This document shows, piece after piece, positions 1 through 9,200 of a stretch of DNA of 16,235 nt. A program made the position numbers and the translations under genes. Every line of letters starts with the position of its first letter. The stretch's first letter is position 1. The notes under the pieces were generated by a model, which worked only from the letters and a program-made list of their open reading frames with translations, was not told the origin of the DNA and did not search any database. Origin of the DNA: Flavobacteriales bacterium (GTDB taxonomy: Bacteria > Bacteroidota > Bacteroidia > Flavobacteriales_E > Vicingaceae); NCBI GenBank assembly GCA_029262915.1, contig JAJCYN010000196.1, positions 1 to 16,235 of the forward strand. Direction: 5' to 3'.

Positions 1-1
1 T

Positions 2-1138
2 TTATATAAGTTATGTGATTTAGCAAAAGAAAATAATGTTAACGATGTTTTTATTCATGCTTTTACTGATGGTAGAGATTGTGACCCAAAAAGTGGAAAG
101 AGGCAAATTGAAGCATTAGAAAAACATTTAACTAATTCTAATGGAAAGCTTGCCTCTATTATTGGCCGTTATTATGCTATGGACAGAGATAATCGTTGGG
201 AAAGGGTAAAATATGCCTACGATTTGCTGTTAGCTGGTACAGGAGAAAACAGCACAGGTTTAAGCGATTCAATTCAAAAATCGTATAATGAGGGCGTAAC
301 TGATGAATTTATAAAACCCATTGTAAAAGTTGACTCCGAAAATAATCCCATAGGTAGAATCAATGAAAATGATGTGGTCATCTGCTTCAACTTTAGAACG
401 GATAGGTGTAGAGAAATTACCATTGCATTAACCCAAAAGGATTTGATTGAGGAAGAAATGAAAACCATTCCATTGTACTACGTTACAATGACCAATTACA
501 AAAAGGATTTCAAAAACATTCATGTAGTTTATGATAAAGAAAATCTGCAAAACACTATTGGTGAAGTTTTAGCAAACAACAACAAATCTCAAATAAGAAT
601 TGCTGAAACGGAAAAATATCCTCACGTTACTTTTTTCTTTTCAGGAGGAAGAGAAGAAGAGTTTATTGGTGAAAAAAGATTGATGGTTGATTCTCCAAAA
701 GTGGCTACTTATGATTTGCAACCCGAAATGAGTGCTGAAGAAGTTACTCAATCCATTTTATCCGAAATAGCAAATGAAACTGCTGATTTCATTTGCCTGA
801 ATTTTGCCAATACAGATATGGTTGGACATACTGGTGTTTATTCAGCCATTACAACTGCTGCAGAAAAAGTAGATAATTGTTTAGAAAGAATTGTAACTAA
901 AGGAATTGAACACGGATATTCATTTATCATTATTGCTGATCACGGAAATGCAGATTTCGCGATAAACGAAGATGGTTCTCCAAATACTGCTCATAGTACT
1001 AATCCTGTACCTTGTATTCTAATTGATAAAGATAGTTCTGAAATAAAAGAAGGAAAATTAGCAGATATTGCTCCTACTATTTTAAAGTTACTTAATGTAG
1101 AAATCCCGAAAGAAATGACAGGAAAAATACTTATTTGA
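2..1138 (+). CDS. gpmI: 2,3-bisphosphoglycerate-independent phosphoglycerate mutase (5' truncated)
   Basis: Interconverts 3-phosphoglycerate and 2-phosphoglycerate in cytosolic glycolysis and gluconeogenesis through a phosphoserine intermediate with two Mn ions. The frame is open from base 2, so the gene begins before the window. About 378 residues are visible against roughly 510 in the family, and the catalytic serine lies off the edge. Visible signatures, in order, are HAFTDGRD and the GRYYAMDRDNRW block (substrate-binding His, Asp and Arg), NFRTDR (two Arg), EKYPHVTFFFSGG (catalytic Lys), NTDMVGH (metal Asp and His), ADHGN (metal Asp-His pair) and AHSTNPVP (metal His). All conserved residues expected in this part of the family are present, so the enzyme looks functional. 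The stop codon lies inside the end of the convergent T9SS cargo gene (8-bp overlap). The product call is secure. Confidence 0.97.
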   Translation, partial: LYKLCDLAKENNVNDVFIHAFTDGRDCDPKSGKRQIEALEKHLTNSNGKLASIIGRYYAMDRDNRWERVKYAYDLLLAGTGENSTGLSDSIQKSYNEGVTDEFIKPIVKVDSENNPIGRINENDVVICFNFRTDRCREITIALTQKDLIEEEMKTIPLYYVTMTNYKKDFKNIHVVYDKENLQNTIGEVLANNNKSQIRIAETEKYPHVTFFFSGGREEEFIGEKRLMVDSPKVATYDLQPEMSAEEVTQSILSEIANETADFICLNFANTDMVGHTGVYSAITTAAEKVDNCLERIVTKGIEHGYSFIIIADHGNADFAINEDGSPNTAHSTNPVPCILIDKDSSEIKEGKLADIAPTILKLLNVEIPKEMTGKILI

Positions 1139-4100
1139 AAAGCGAGATACTTCCTATATTTTCAAAAACCCTTTTTTCAAAAGATTCTGCTCTAACCTTA
1201 TAAATATATGCACCAAGTGGAACAGGCTTACCTTTATATGTCCCATCCCATCCCAATTTTATATCAGAAGATTTAAACATCAATTCTCCCCATCGGTTAT
1301 ATATTAAAAGCTCATAAAACTCAATCCCCATTCCCTTAAATCTAAAAACATCATTAACCCCATCTCCATCTGGTGTAAAAGAATTAGGACCGTAAATAAA
1401 TATTGGTGGTCTAATTGTTTTCATTATAGTATCATAACAACCATTAATATCTTGCACAATTAGTAATACATCATGTGCTCCATCCGTATCAAAAGTATGG
1501 ATTGGATTTGTTCCTGAACCTGATCCATTAAGTCCAAATGTCCACCAATTTGAGATAATATTATTATAAGAAGAATCCGTAAATTCAACTGTAAATTCAG
1601 AGATATACTCATAAGAAAAATTGGCTTCAGAACTTGTAACATTAACGGTAACCATAGAATCTACTTGTGTTCCACAACCATCAGTAACCGAAATAAAATA
1701 GTTGCGATCAAAGTTTGGTTGAATCGGGAATGAACTAGCTGAAAAACCACCATTCCAACTATAATTATATGTCCCATCTCCCCCCGAAGCCGTTGCAAAT
1801 AAGGTTAATGTATCTCCTGCACAAATTGTTGTATCATTTGACATGACAAGTTGTAAAGGCGAATGGTTAGGTACAGTTACGGTAAAGGAGGTGGTAGAAT
1901 TATCAAAAGCACAAGTATCGTTAACCGTTGCTGTATAAGTAGTGGTAACAGTCGGATTAACCGTAATGTTATTTCCTATAAAATTATTAATTCCATCACT
2001 CCAATTAATGAGTAAGGAAGGCTGTGCTCCTCCGACAAAACTTGCGGATAATACAATTGGGTCACCTGGACAATTCAAGGTAGTGTTATTGTTTACACTC
2101 AAAACGAGTGGAGCAAAAACAGGTACAGTAACCGTTGCCACAGTATTATAACTAGAGCAAACATCATTAACTGTAAGCGTATAATTTGTTGTTGTTGTTG
2201 GAGCAACCTGAATCGAAGTAGTAATCGCTCCTGTGCTCCATAAATAAGTTTCGCTACCGTTGCCGCCAACTACATTAGCGGTTAGGGTTACATTTTCATT
2301 TAAACAACTCATTGTATAATTAGGAACACTAACCTGTAAAGTAGAACTGTTTATTGTTACCAACACAGAATCTTGGACAATGGCTCCACAACTATCTTGT
2401 GCTGTAAGAATATAATTCGTTGTTACAACAGGGTTAACATTAGTTGGAACCACATTTCCTATGCCGTTGTTCCAAGATAAGTAGGTGCCAACACCACCAG
2501 CTATATTGGCATTTAAAGTAACGACTTCTCCAGCACATATAATGGTGTCATTCGTTGTTACAAGATTCGTGAGTGGAACAAAAATGGGGACCGTTATAAT
2601 AACAGAATCTTGAGCAATGGTTCCACAAGCATCCTGAACATCAACAATGTATGTAGTTGTAACTCCGGGACTCACAAATATACTGTCTCCAACACCTCCT
2701 GAGTTCCAATTATAAGTAAAACCTCCACCTCCTCCCGAAGCCGATGCATACACCCATATACTATCTTGCTGACAATATTTTGATGAATCATTGGATGTTG
2801 TTATAACAATAGGTGCTAAATTAACTACAGTAACTGTGGCACTATCATTAATTACATAAACTCCACAAGTATCCGAAACCGTAACATAGTATGTCGTGGT
2901 AGCAAAGGGATTTACCCAAATGGTATCTGTAGTAGCTCCAGTATTCCATAATGTGGTATAAGGAGGGCCAGAAACATTAACCCAAACGGGGACAGGATTA
3001 ATACTTCCACAATTTTTCAAGGTATCATGAGTGGTTAATATTGGTTGAGGGTAATCACTTATAAAAAAGGTCACCGTTTGTGTATCTATTATGCTACAAA
3101 CAGTTTGTACTAGTTGAATGATTACTGTCTCTAAAGGTTCTGTTAATCCATCTTGAAGTGCAGAAAAAGTTAATGTAACCGTATCTTGCCCAGGCAGAAA
3201 AACAACACTATCCGCACTAATCGTATAGTCGGCACCTCCAGCCGTACCTGTAACATTAAAATTGAAAACTGCTGTATCGGCTGTATTCGTTCTTATAAAA
3301 TCAAGAAGTGCAGAACCACATCCTTCAAATAAAACAGAATCATTACCGCCAATAGCAACATTTGAATTTAATGTAACGGAATTACTTGAAAAACTACCAG
3401 CTTCAATGAATACACCAGTATCTAACCAATCATCTTGAGCATCAGCAATCGCAATTTTAAAATGGTAGGTTTGTCCACATTGTACTGCAAATTCAATATC
3501 GATAGGAGTTGTAAATCCATTAAATTCATGGCTTTGTTCCGTTGTATTGCTAATATAATATTGGGGGTTTAACGAAGGAGGAGTCTGTGTTGGATCAACA
3601 TATATTGAGCTAATCGTAATTGGAATATTTGTACCAGGAACAACTGCAACATTTATAGCACCACCAGGAAATCCACCGGGAGCAGCGTAGGGACCAGCTA
3701 TTCCTGGTCCACTGATAAAAAAAGCAAAAACATCATTAAAAGTCGAGTTGATAAACCCCCCTCCAAATGCTCCTGGGTATTCCTCAGAAGCAAAAACAAA
3801 TCTAAATTTAACAGAATCCCCAACGGGTGTAAAATCGAATTCAAGAAAAGCAGCATCATTAATAGAAGTAATAGATCCCGCAAGTGGATTCGAGATTACC
3901 GACTGTGCAATTGACAGTAAATCTGGATCCCCAGGTCCTGAATATTGGCCAACATCTGGTTGATTCCCTCCTGGAGGTATATCGTTCACATCACCTGAAG
4001 AAAGAACTACTCCTGAATCAAGCCCTAAAGCTGGTACTCCGTTTAGCCCTCCTGCAAAAAAACCGATTTGAGCACTTTGTCCTGCATAAGTTACGTTAGA

Positions 4101-4241
4101 TGCTGTAACACCATTACCAAGCAGTATATTGTTTACCAAGTAATTAGCACTGTTGTAGGGTGCAGCGTTACTTACTGTTATTTGTGCATTAGCAGCAATA
4201 ACAAGTATAAACGATAATATTACTAAGACGAATTTCTTCAT
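1131..4241 (-). CDS. T9SS type B secreted multidomain adhesin-like protein (choice-of-anchor L, Ig-like repeats, PKD)
   Basis: Predicted cell-surface or extracellular protein of 1036 residues. I start it at the ATG that gives the clean signal peptide MKKFVLVILSFILVIAANAQ. An in-frame ATG 29 codons upstream (base 4328) would bury that signal. Residues about 21-287 resemble the choice-of-anchor L domain (LDSGVVLSSGD, FVFASEEYP, FNDVFAFFISGPG, WLDTGVFIEAGSF). Residues 288-396 resemble a Calx-beta strand domain. Residues 398-870 hold six Ig-like repeats of 77-83 residues, each with a Cys pair. Residues 872-944 are a PKD domain. Residues 947-1036 are the gliding-motility-associated C-terminal sorting domain (NSFTPDGDGVNDVF, YNRWGELMF, GWDGTYKGKPVPLGAYIYKV). 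From family knowledge, this domain directs export through T9SS. The ligand is unknown. It is transcribed alone, divergent from the dipeptidase gene and convergent on gpmI. Confidence 0.92.
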   Translation of the reverse strand: MKKFVLVILSFILVIAANAQITVSNAAPYNSANYLVNNILLGNGVTASNVTYAGQSAQIGFFAGGLNGVPALGLDSGVVLSSGDVNDIPPGGNQPDVGQYSGPGDPDLLSIAQSVISNPLAGSITSINDAAFLEFDFTPVGDSVKFRFVFASEEYPGAFGGGFINSTFNDVFAFFISGPGIAGPYAAPGGFPGGAINVAVVPGTNIPITISSIYVDPTQTPPSLNPQYYISNTTEQSHEFNGFTTPIDIEFAVQCGQTYHFKIAIADAQDDWLDTGVFIEAGSFSSNSVTLNSNVAIGGNDSVLFEGCGSALLDFIRTNTADTAVFNFNVTGTAGGADYTISADSVVFLPGQDTVTLTFSALQDGLTEPLETVIIQLVQTVCSIIDTQTVTFFISDYPQPILTTHDTLKNCGSINPVPVWVNVSGPPYTTLWNTGATTDTIWVNPFATTTYYVTVSDTCGVYVINDSATVTVVNLAPIVITTSNDSSKYCQQDSIWVYASASGGGGGFTYNWNSGGVGDSIFVSPGVTTTYIVDVQDACGTIAQDSVIITVPIFVPLTNLVTTNDTIICAGEVVTLNANIAGGVGTYLSWNNGIGNVVPTNVNPVVTTNYILTAQDSCGAIVQDSVLVTINSSTLQVSVPNYTMSCLNENVTLTANVVGGNGSETYLWSTGAITTSIQVAPTTTTNYTLTVNDVCSSYNTVATVTVPVFAPLVLSVNNNTTLNCPGDPIVLSASFVGGAQPSLLINWSDGINNFIGNNITVNPTVTTTYTATVNDTCAFDNSTTSFTVTVPNHSPLQLVMSNDTTICAGDTLTLFATASGGDGTYNYSWNGGFSASSFPIQPNFDRNYFISVTDGCGTQVDSMVTVNVTSSEANFSYEYISEFTVEFTDSSYNNIISNWWTFGLNGSGSGTNPIHTFDTDGAHDVLLIVQDINGCYDTIMKTIRPPIFIYGPNSFTPDGDGVNDVFRFKGMGIEFYELLIYNRWGELMFKSSDIKLGWDGTYKGKPVPLGAYIYKVRAESFEKRVFENIGSISLFK
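1632..3050 (-). repeat. Six tandem Ig-like repeats with a conserved cysteine pair
   Basis: Residues 398-870 of the T9SS cargo consist of six diverged repeats with a period of 77-83 residues. Each carries one Cys near its start (411, 490, 569, 646, 724, 807) and one in a D/S-x-C motif near its end (459, 539, 618, 695, 777, 856). The spacing within each pair is 48-53 residues. A central W or NW and a TTTxY motif recur. Pairing within each repeat as a disulfide is inferred. At the DNA level the copies are too diverged for recent duplication. Confidence 0.85.
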
Positions 4242-4414
4242 TTCAAAGACAAAGTACGAAATTACATAGATAAGACTTTCTAATCTAGTAAATGGTTGCC
4301 TTTGTACATTAAAAATATAACAGGCCATTGGATTCCTAAAATTGAGATTATTTCAACATTTATACCCCTTAATAAAACTAATAATTACTAATTTCATCGT
4401 TTATAATAAAAATT

Positions 4415-5803
4415 ATGTCTGAAATTAATAATTATATCACCGAAAATAAGGATCGTTTTCTAAATGAATTGCTAGATCTATTGAGAATCCCATCCGTAAG
4501 TGCAGATTCATCCTATGATGCTGATACTGCTAAAACTGCCGATGAAATTAAAAAACAACTGGAACAGGCTGGCGCAGATAATGTAGAGGTTTGTCCAACT
4601 GCTGGGCATCCAATAGTTTATGGTGAAAAAATTATTGATGACCATTTACCCACGGTTTTAGTCTATGGGCATTATGATGTGCAACCTGCTGATCCTATTA
4701 ACCTATGGGATAGTCCACCTTTTGAACCAATAATTAAAACAACAGACCTTCATCCCGAAGGAGCAATTTTTGCAAGAGGGTCTTGTGATGACAAGGGCCA
4801 AATGTATATGCATGTAAAAGCATTTGAAGTAATGATGAAAACCGATTCATTAGCTTGCAATGTTAAATTTATGATAGAAGGAGAAGAAGAAGTTGGCTCA
4901 GAAAATTTAGGAACTTTTGTTAAAGAAAATAAAGAGAAACTAAAAGCAGACGTAATTGTAATTTCTGACACAGGAATTATAGCAAATGACACCCCTTCAA
5001 TTACTGTTGGCTTGAGGGGGCTAAGCTATATTGAAGTTGAAGTTACTGGTCCAAATCGTGATTTACACTCTGGATTGTATGGAGGTGCTGTTGCAAACCC
5101 CATCAATATTTTATGCGAAATGATTGCTAAAATGAAAGATGATAAGGACCATATAGCAATTCCTGGATTTTATAATGACGTTGAAATTTTAAGTGAAGAA
5201 GATCGATTAGAATTATCTAAAGCTCCTTTTGATGTTGAGGAATATAAAAAATCTATTGATTTAGCTGACATTCATGGAGAAGAAGGATATTCTTCTATGG
5301 AAAGAGTTTCTATAAGACCAACTCTTGATGTGAACGGAATTTGGGGTGGTTATACTGGTGAGGGTGCTAAAACGGTTATTGCATCAAAAGCTTATGCCAA
5401 AATTTCAATGCGACTTGTTCCTCATCAGGATAGTGAAAAAATTACTCAATTATTTACCGAGTACTTTAAAAATATTGCCCCTAGTTCTGTTTCTGTAAAA
5501 ATAACGCCTCATCATGGAGGAACTCCTTATGTTACCCCAACAAATTTTGTTGGATACAAAGCTGCTAAAAAAGCAATGGAAGATTCTTTTGGTAAAACTC
5601 CTGTTCCTGTTAGAAGTGGGGGAAGCATTCCTATTGTTGCATTATTTGAAGAAGAATTAGGTTTAAAATCTGTTTTAATGGGATTTGGATTAGACTCTGA
5701 TGCCATCCATTCTCCAAATGAGCATTATGGTGTATTTAATTATTTTAAAGGGATAGAAACGATTCCTTTGTTTTATAAATATTTTGCTGAATACCATAAG
5801 TAA
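4415..5803 (+). CDS. M20 family metallodipeptidase
   Basis: Zinc-dependent peptidase of the M20 (carnosinase/CNDP-like) family, 462 residues, a normal length for the family. It probably hydrolyses dipeptides or short peptides in the cytoplasm, since no signal peptide is visible. Metal and catalytic residues, aligned by motif: His86 and Asp88 in VYGHYDVQP, bridging Asp125 in RGSCDDKG, general base Glu158 and metal Glu159 in EGEEEVGS, Asp185 in ISDTG, and His432 in AIHSPNEH. His218 in DLHSG, in the lid domain, would complete the active site of the partner subunit in a dimer. RSGGSIP is also conserved. The ATG start is the first in the frame and places the conserved RIPSVS motif near residue 24, as usual. 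A lipoprotein gene follows after 14 bp and is probably cotranscribed. Substrate specificity cannot be read from the sequence. Confidence 0.95.
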   Translation: MSEINNYITENKDRFLNELLDLLRIPSVSADSSYDADTAKTADEIKKQLEQAGADNVEVCPTAGHPIVYGEKIIDDHLPTVLVYGHYDVQPADPINLWDSPPFEPIIKTTDLHPEGAIFARGSCDDKGQMYMHVKAFEVMMKTDSLACNVKFMIEGEEEVGSENLGTFVKENKEKLKADVIVISDTGIIANDTPSITVGLRGLSYIEVEVTGPNRDLHSGLYGGAVANPINILCEMIAKMKDDKDHIAIPGFYNDVEILSEEDRLELSKAPFDVEEYKKSIDLADIHGEEGYSSMERVSIRPTLDVNGIWGGYTGEGAKTVIASKAYAKISMRLVPHQDSEKITQLFTEYFKNIAPSSVSVKITPHHGGTPYVTPTNFVGYKAAKKAMEDSFGKTPVPVRSGGSIPIVALFEEELGLKSVLMGFGLDSDAIHSPNEHYGVFNYFKGIETIPLFYKYFAEYHK

Positions 5804-5817
5804 TCATTTCAATTTGT

Positions 5818-6276
5818 ATGAGCAACCTAGTTAACTATTCTTTTATTTTCTTATTGGCATTATCTATCTCAGGATGTATCCAATATAAAGAGGTAGAAAT
5901 GGTACAAGTTACTGATGTCGGGGTTAAAAATTTCACAAAAAATGGTATTGAAATTGAAGTAGCGATGCAAATAAAAAATCCTAACAACTATAAAATAAGC
6001 ATTGTTGATTCTGATTTAGAATTATTAATTAAAAAAAATAGAATTGGTACGGCTAACATTGACAATAAAATTGTTTTACCCAAAAAGTCAAACAAAATAC
6101 ATCGTTTTATTATTAAAACCACGTTAAAAGATATGGCGTCAAATACCTTACCTATTTTAATTTCCGTACTTAGCGGAGGTCATATAGAATTGCAGGTTAA
6201 AGGTGATATTAAAGCAAAGGCAAAAGGAATAGGTAAAAGAATTCCTGTAGATTTTAAAGAAAAACTCGAGTTATAG
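5818..6276 (+). CDS. LEA type 2 (LEA14-like) family lipoprotein
   Basis: Short protein of 152 residues with a lipoprotein signal: a hydrophobic stretch at residues 9-18 followed by the lipobox S-I-S-G-Cys20. It is therefore probably lipid-anchored in the cell envelope. The mature part matches the LEA14/WHy-type beta-sandwich pattern: a hydrophobic strand, then QIKNPNNYKI (the family's typical N-P-N at 54-56), an acidic DLELLI strand, an I-G-x-A-x-I segment, and a basic C-terminus. The molecular role of bacterial LEA14-like lipoproteins is poorly defined. The gene lies 14 bp downstream of the M20 dipeptidase on the same strand, which suggests an operon but does not reveal a shared function. 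Its stop is one base from the convergent end of the giant adhesin, so no intergenic terminator space exists. Confidence 0.85.
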   Translation: MSNLVNYSFIFLLALSISGCIQYKEVEMVQVTDVGVKNFTKNGIEIEVAMQIKNPNNYKISIVDSDLELLIKKNRIGTANIDNKIVLPKKSNKIHRFIIKTTLKDMASNTLPILISVLSGGHIELQVKGDIKAKAKGIGKRIPVDFKEKLEL

Positions 6277-6277
6277 A

Positions 6278-9200
6278 TTATTTAACGATGGTAACGTGAC
6301 CTATTTCGGTATGCGGGTCACCGTTGATATCAGTAAATAGGAGTTTCCAGACATAGACACCATTTTGGACGATTTTACCTTTATAGGTACCAGTCCAGGG
6401 TTCAAATTTAGAATGTGATTCATAAATCACTTCTCCCCACCGGTCAAAAATAAAGAAAGTATAATCCTGATCTGAGATACCGAATCCATTAGGGAAGAAC
6501 CCATCATTTAGAGCATCCCCATCAGGAGTAAAAGCATTAGGCACATAAATACCAAACTCACCCAGAACAGTAACAGTATTAGAAGAGGTGTCCATACAAC
6601 CATTAAAATCAGTAACCGTTAAATAGATTAAATAATTACCAGTATCCGAAGGGAAAGTATAAGTAGGGTTCTGTAAAAAGCTAGAATCAAGACCACCAAT
6701 ATCCCAAGCATAACTGAGTATTGGAGGAGCAGCAAAAGAAGTTGATTGATCAAAGAAATCAATAGTAGGATCAAACATTGTTGCAGGATTCGGGTTCATT
6801 GTAAAATCAGCAATTGGGTTTTGGTGTATTGTGATATAAGCAGGTTTAGGTAAAGTATTCGTACAATTACCAGCAGCAGCAGTTGTGGTTACCGTAAGCG
6901 TAACATCAAAAGTTCCTGAGCCAGAAGAATACGTATGAGTAACAGTATCAACATTAGGATTAAAATTAGTTGCTAAACCACTGATGCTTGTTCCATCACC
7001 AAAAGTCCAGGTTAAGGTACTATCAGTTGCACCGGGAATGTTATGAAAAGTAAAGAGTTGTTGAGGGGACTCACATCCATCAATATCATCTACTAAAAAG
7101 TCGATAACAGGTAAGGGGTCAATATTAATAGTAACTGTTGCAGAAACCTGAGGAGAACAACCATCATTAAGAAAAACAGTATAAACAGTAGTTACAGTAG
7201 GAGAAACTACTTGACTTGGACCATTAAAACCATTACTCCAGGCAAATTGGTAATTACTTCCTAACCCAAAAAATGCAGTAGCATTAATAGTAGCAGATTG
7301 ACCTAAGCAAATATTGGTGTCCGAAGGACTTGCTACAACAGACAATGGGAATCGAACAATTACATCTACATTAACAGAAGCAGAAGTACACCCATTTGCA
7401 TCTATTGCAAAGACCGTATAAGTCGTATTAACAAGAGGAGAAACCGTATAAGTGGCACCTATAAAGGTACCATTATCCCAATTGTAAGTATATCCACTAC
7501 CACTACCACCACTTCCAGTAGCAGTTAAACTGGCACTTTGGCTTGAACAAATGGTGATAGGACTAGTAGCAGTAACTACAACAGGAGTAGGTTCTCCAAT
7601 GGTAATAGTAGCTTGGTCAGTACAGCCAGTAGCTTGATCAGTAACCGTAACAGTATAAGTATTGGCAGCCAAACCACCAGCTGTTTGAGAGGTTTGATTA
7701 CTCGCAGTAGCATCCCATTGAAAAAGATAAGTGGCTGTTGGATCAGAACCATCAGCAGTTGCTGTTCCATTAGCACCTCCATTACAAGAAGGAATCGTAG
7801 AAGAAGTAATACTTGCAGTAAAACTAGGGTTATTACCAACAGTAATATTAAAAGTAATTGCACAACCTACAGGAACAGCTGCATCAGTTACAGTTACAGA
7901 ATAATTACCAGGAATTAAATTGAATAAAGTATCATTAGTTGTTGGTCCAGCCCCCCAATCATAGGTGTAAGGGCCTGTACCTCCAGTAACATTAAATACA
8001 GCGGCATAGCCATCAGGTGAACTACAATTTGCATTTTGTGAAGCAGTTATTGCGGTTAAATTGGCAGGCTCTATAACAGTAAAAGTAGAGTCAATAAAAC
8101 ACCCATTAGCATCAGTAACCCTAACCGTATAATTCCCTACACAAAGATTACTTTCGGTAAAAGAATTACCACCAGAAGACCAAGCGTAAGTATAAGGGCT
8201 TCCCGTAGTAAAAGGAGTTCCTCCTGAAGGAGTAATTACAATTTGACCATCACAAGCTCCAAAACAACTTACGTTAGTAATAAGCGGAGGAGGAATGATA
8301 ATGGTTGTTGGTTCAGCTATAGTAGCAGTAGTATTAGCAGTACATCCATTGGCATCGCGAACAATAATGTCATATACAGCAGGAGGTATTGTTGGAGCTA
8401 AATTGTTGAAAGTAGCAGTTGGTAAAAAAGTCGTTCCATTATTAATACTATAAGTTATAGTACCCGTTCCACCAGAAGTAAAAATAGTTAATGCTCCATC
8501 ATTTGCTCCAAAACAGAGTGCATCAATTGGAGGAACAGAATCAATGACCAAGAGAAGAGGATCAAACAAAATGGTATCGGTGGTTACTGAACACCCTAAA
8601 GCATCTTGTGCCAAAAATGAAAATAAAGTACCTGCACAAAGGTTGGTAAAAGTACCCGTTGCTTGAAAAGTAGTACCTCCATCAATGCTATATTGGATGG
8701 CACCACTACCACCAGCAGCGACTACCGTTACAGTTCCATCACATACTCCATTACAAGAAGGTTCAATTGTTGTTACACTGTTTATGGTTGGAGCTCCTGA
8801 GCTGCCTACATTTTCAATACCAGTTATTTGGCATAAAGCGGCATCAGTAACTACTAAATTATATGGTCCACTCGTTAGAGTATTAAACACATTGCCTGCC
8901 TGGAAAGTAGTTCCTCCATCAATACTATATTGATAAGGAGTAACACCTCCTGTAATGGTAATGGTAATTGAACCATCATTGTTACCACAGGTTGCTTGAG
9001 CAGAAGTAGCGTTCAGTACCAGATTAGAAAAGGTAATGTTGACAACATCATTTGAGGTACAGACTCCTCCATTGTCTTCTGTCCAGGTTAATGCAAAAGT
9101 ACCAGCTGAAGTAGCGGTAATAGAGGATGTGGGAGAGGTATTGTTGCTAAAGATAAGTCCAGGAGGACCTGTCCAAGCTCCTGTTCCAATACTAGGAATA

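Noticed and set aside
1135..1165. TTGAAAA ... TTTTCAA inverted repeat at the gpmI/cargo junction as a bidirectional terminator
   Set aside because: The stem is seven mostly A-T pairs with a 17-base loop and no T tract, so it is too weak to claim.
4250..4264. Promoter-like TACTTTG and TAATTTCG on the minus strand before the 1036-residue cargo
   Set aside because: The first has the wrong internal spacing and sits about 8 nt from the ATG. The second has one mismatch and no TTG at 19-21 bases. Also, I found no convincing match on the plus strand for the dipeptidase gene in this 173-bp gap.
4242..4328. Extension of the 1036-residue cargo to an upstream ATG at 4328
   Set aside because: It would place 29 non-signal-like residues before an otherwise clean signal peptide, so the ATG at 4241 is preferred.
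6291..6323. AACG-TGACC / GGGTCACCGTT inverted repeat at the end of the giant adhesin
   Set aside because: It is short, has a bulge and a long loop, lies inside the coding sequence and lacks a T tract; it is explained by the codons.
7576..7918. Open frames of about 95-101 codons on both strands over the SprB-repeat region, and similar ones at 10227-10538 and 11406-11741
   Set aside because: They lie wholly within the giant adhesin frame, have low-complexity translations (runs of Ser, Arg, Leu, Ile) and no recognisable motifs. The repetitive codons of the adhesin explain them.
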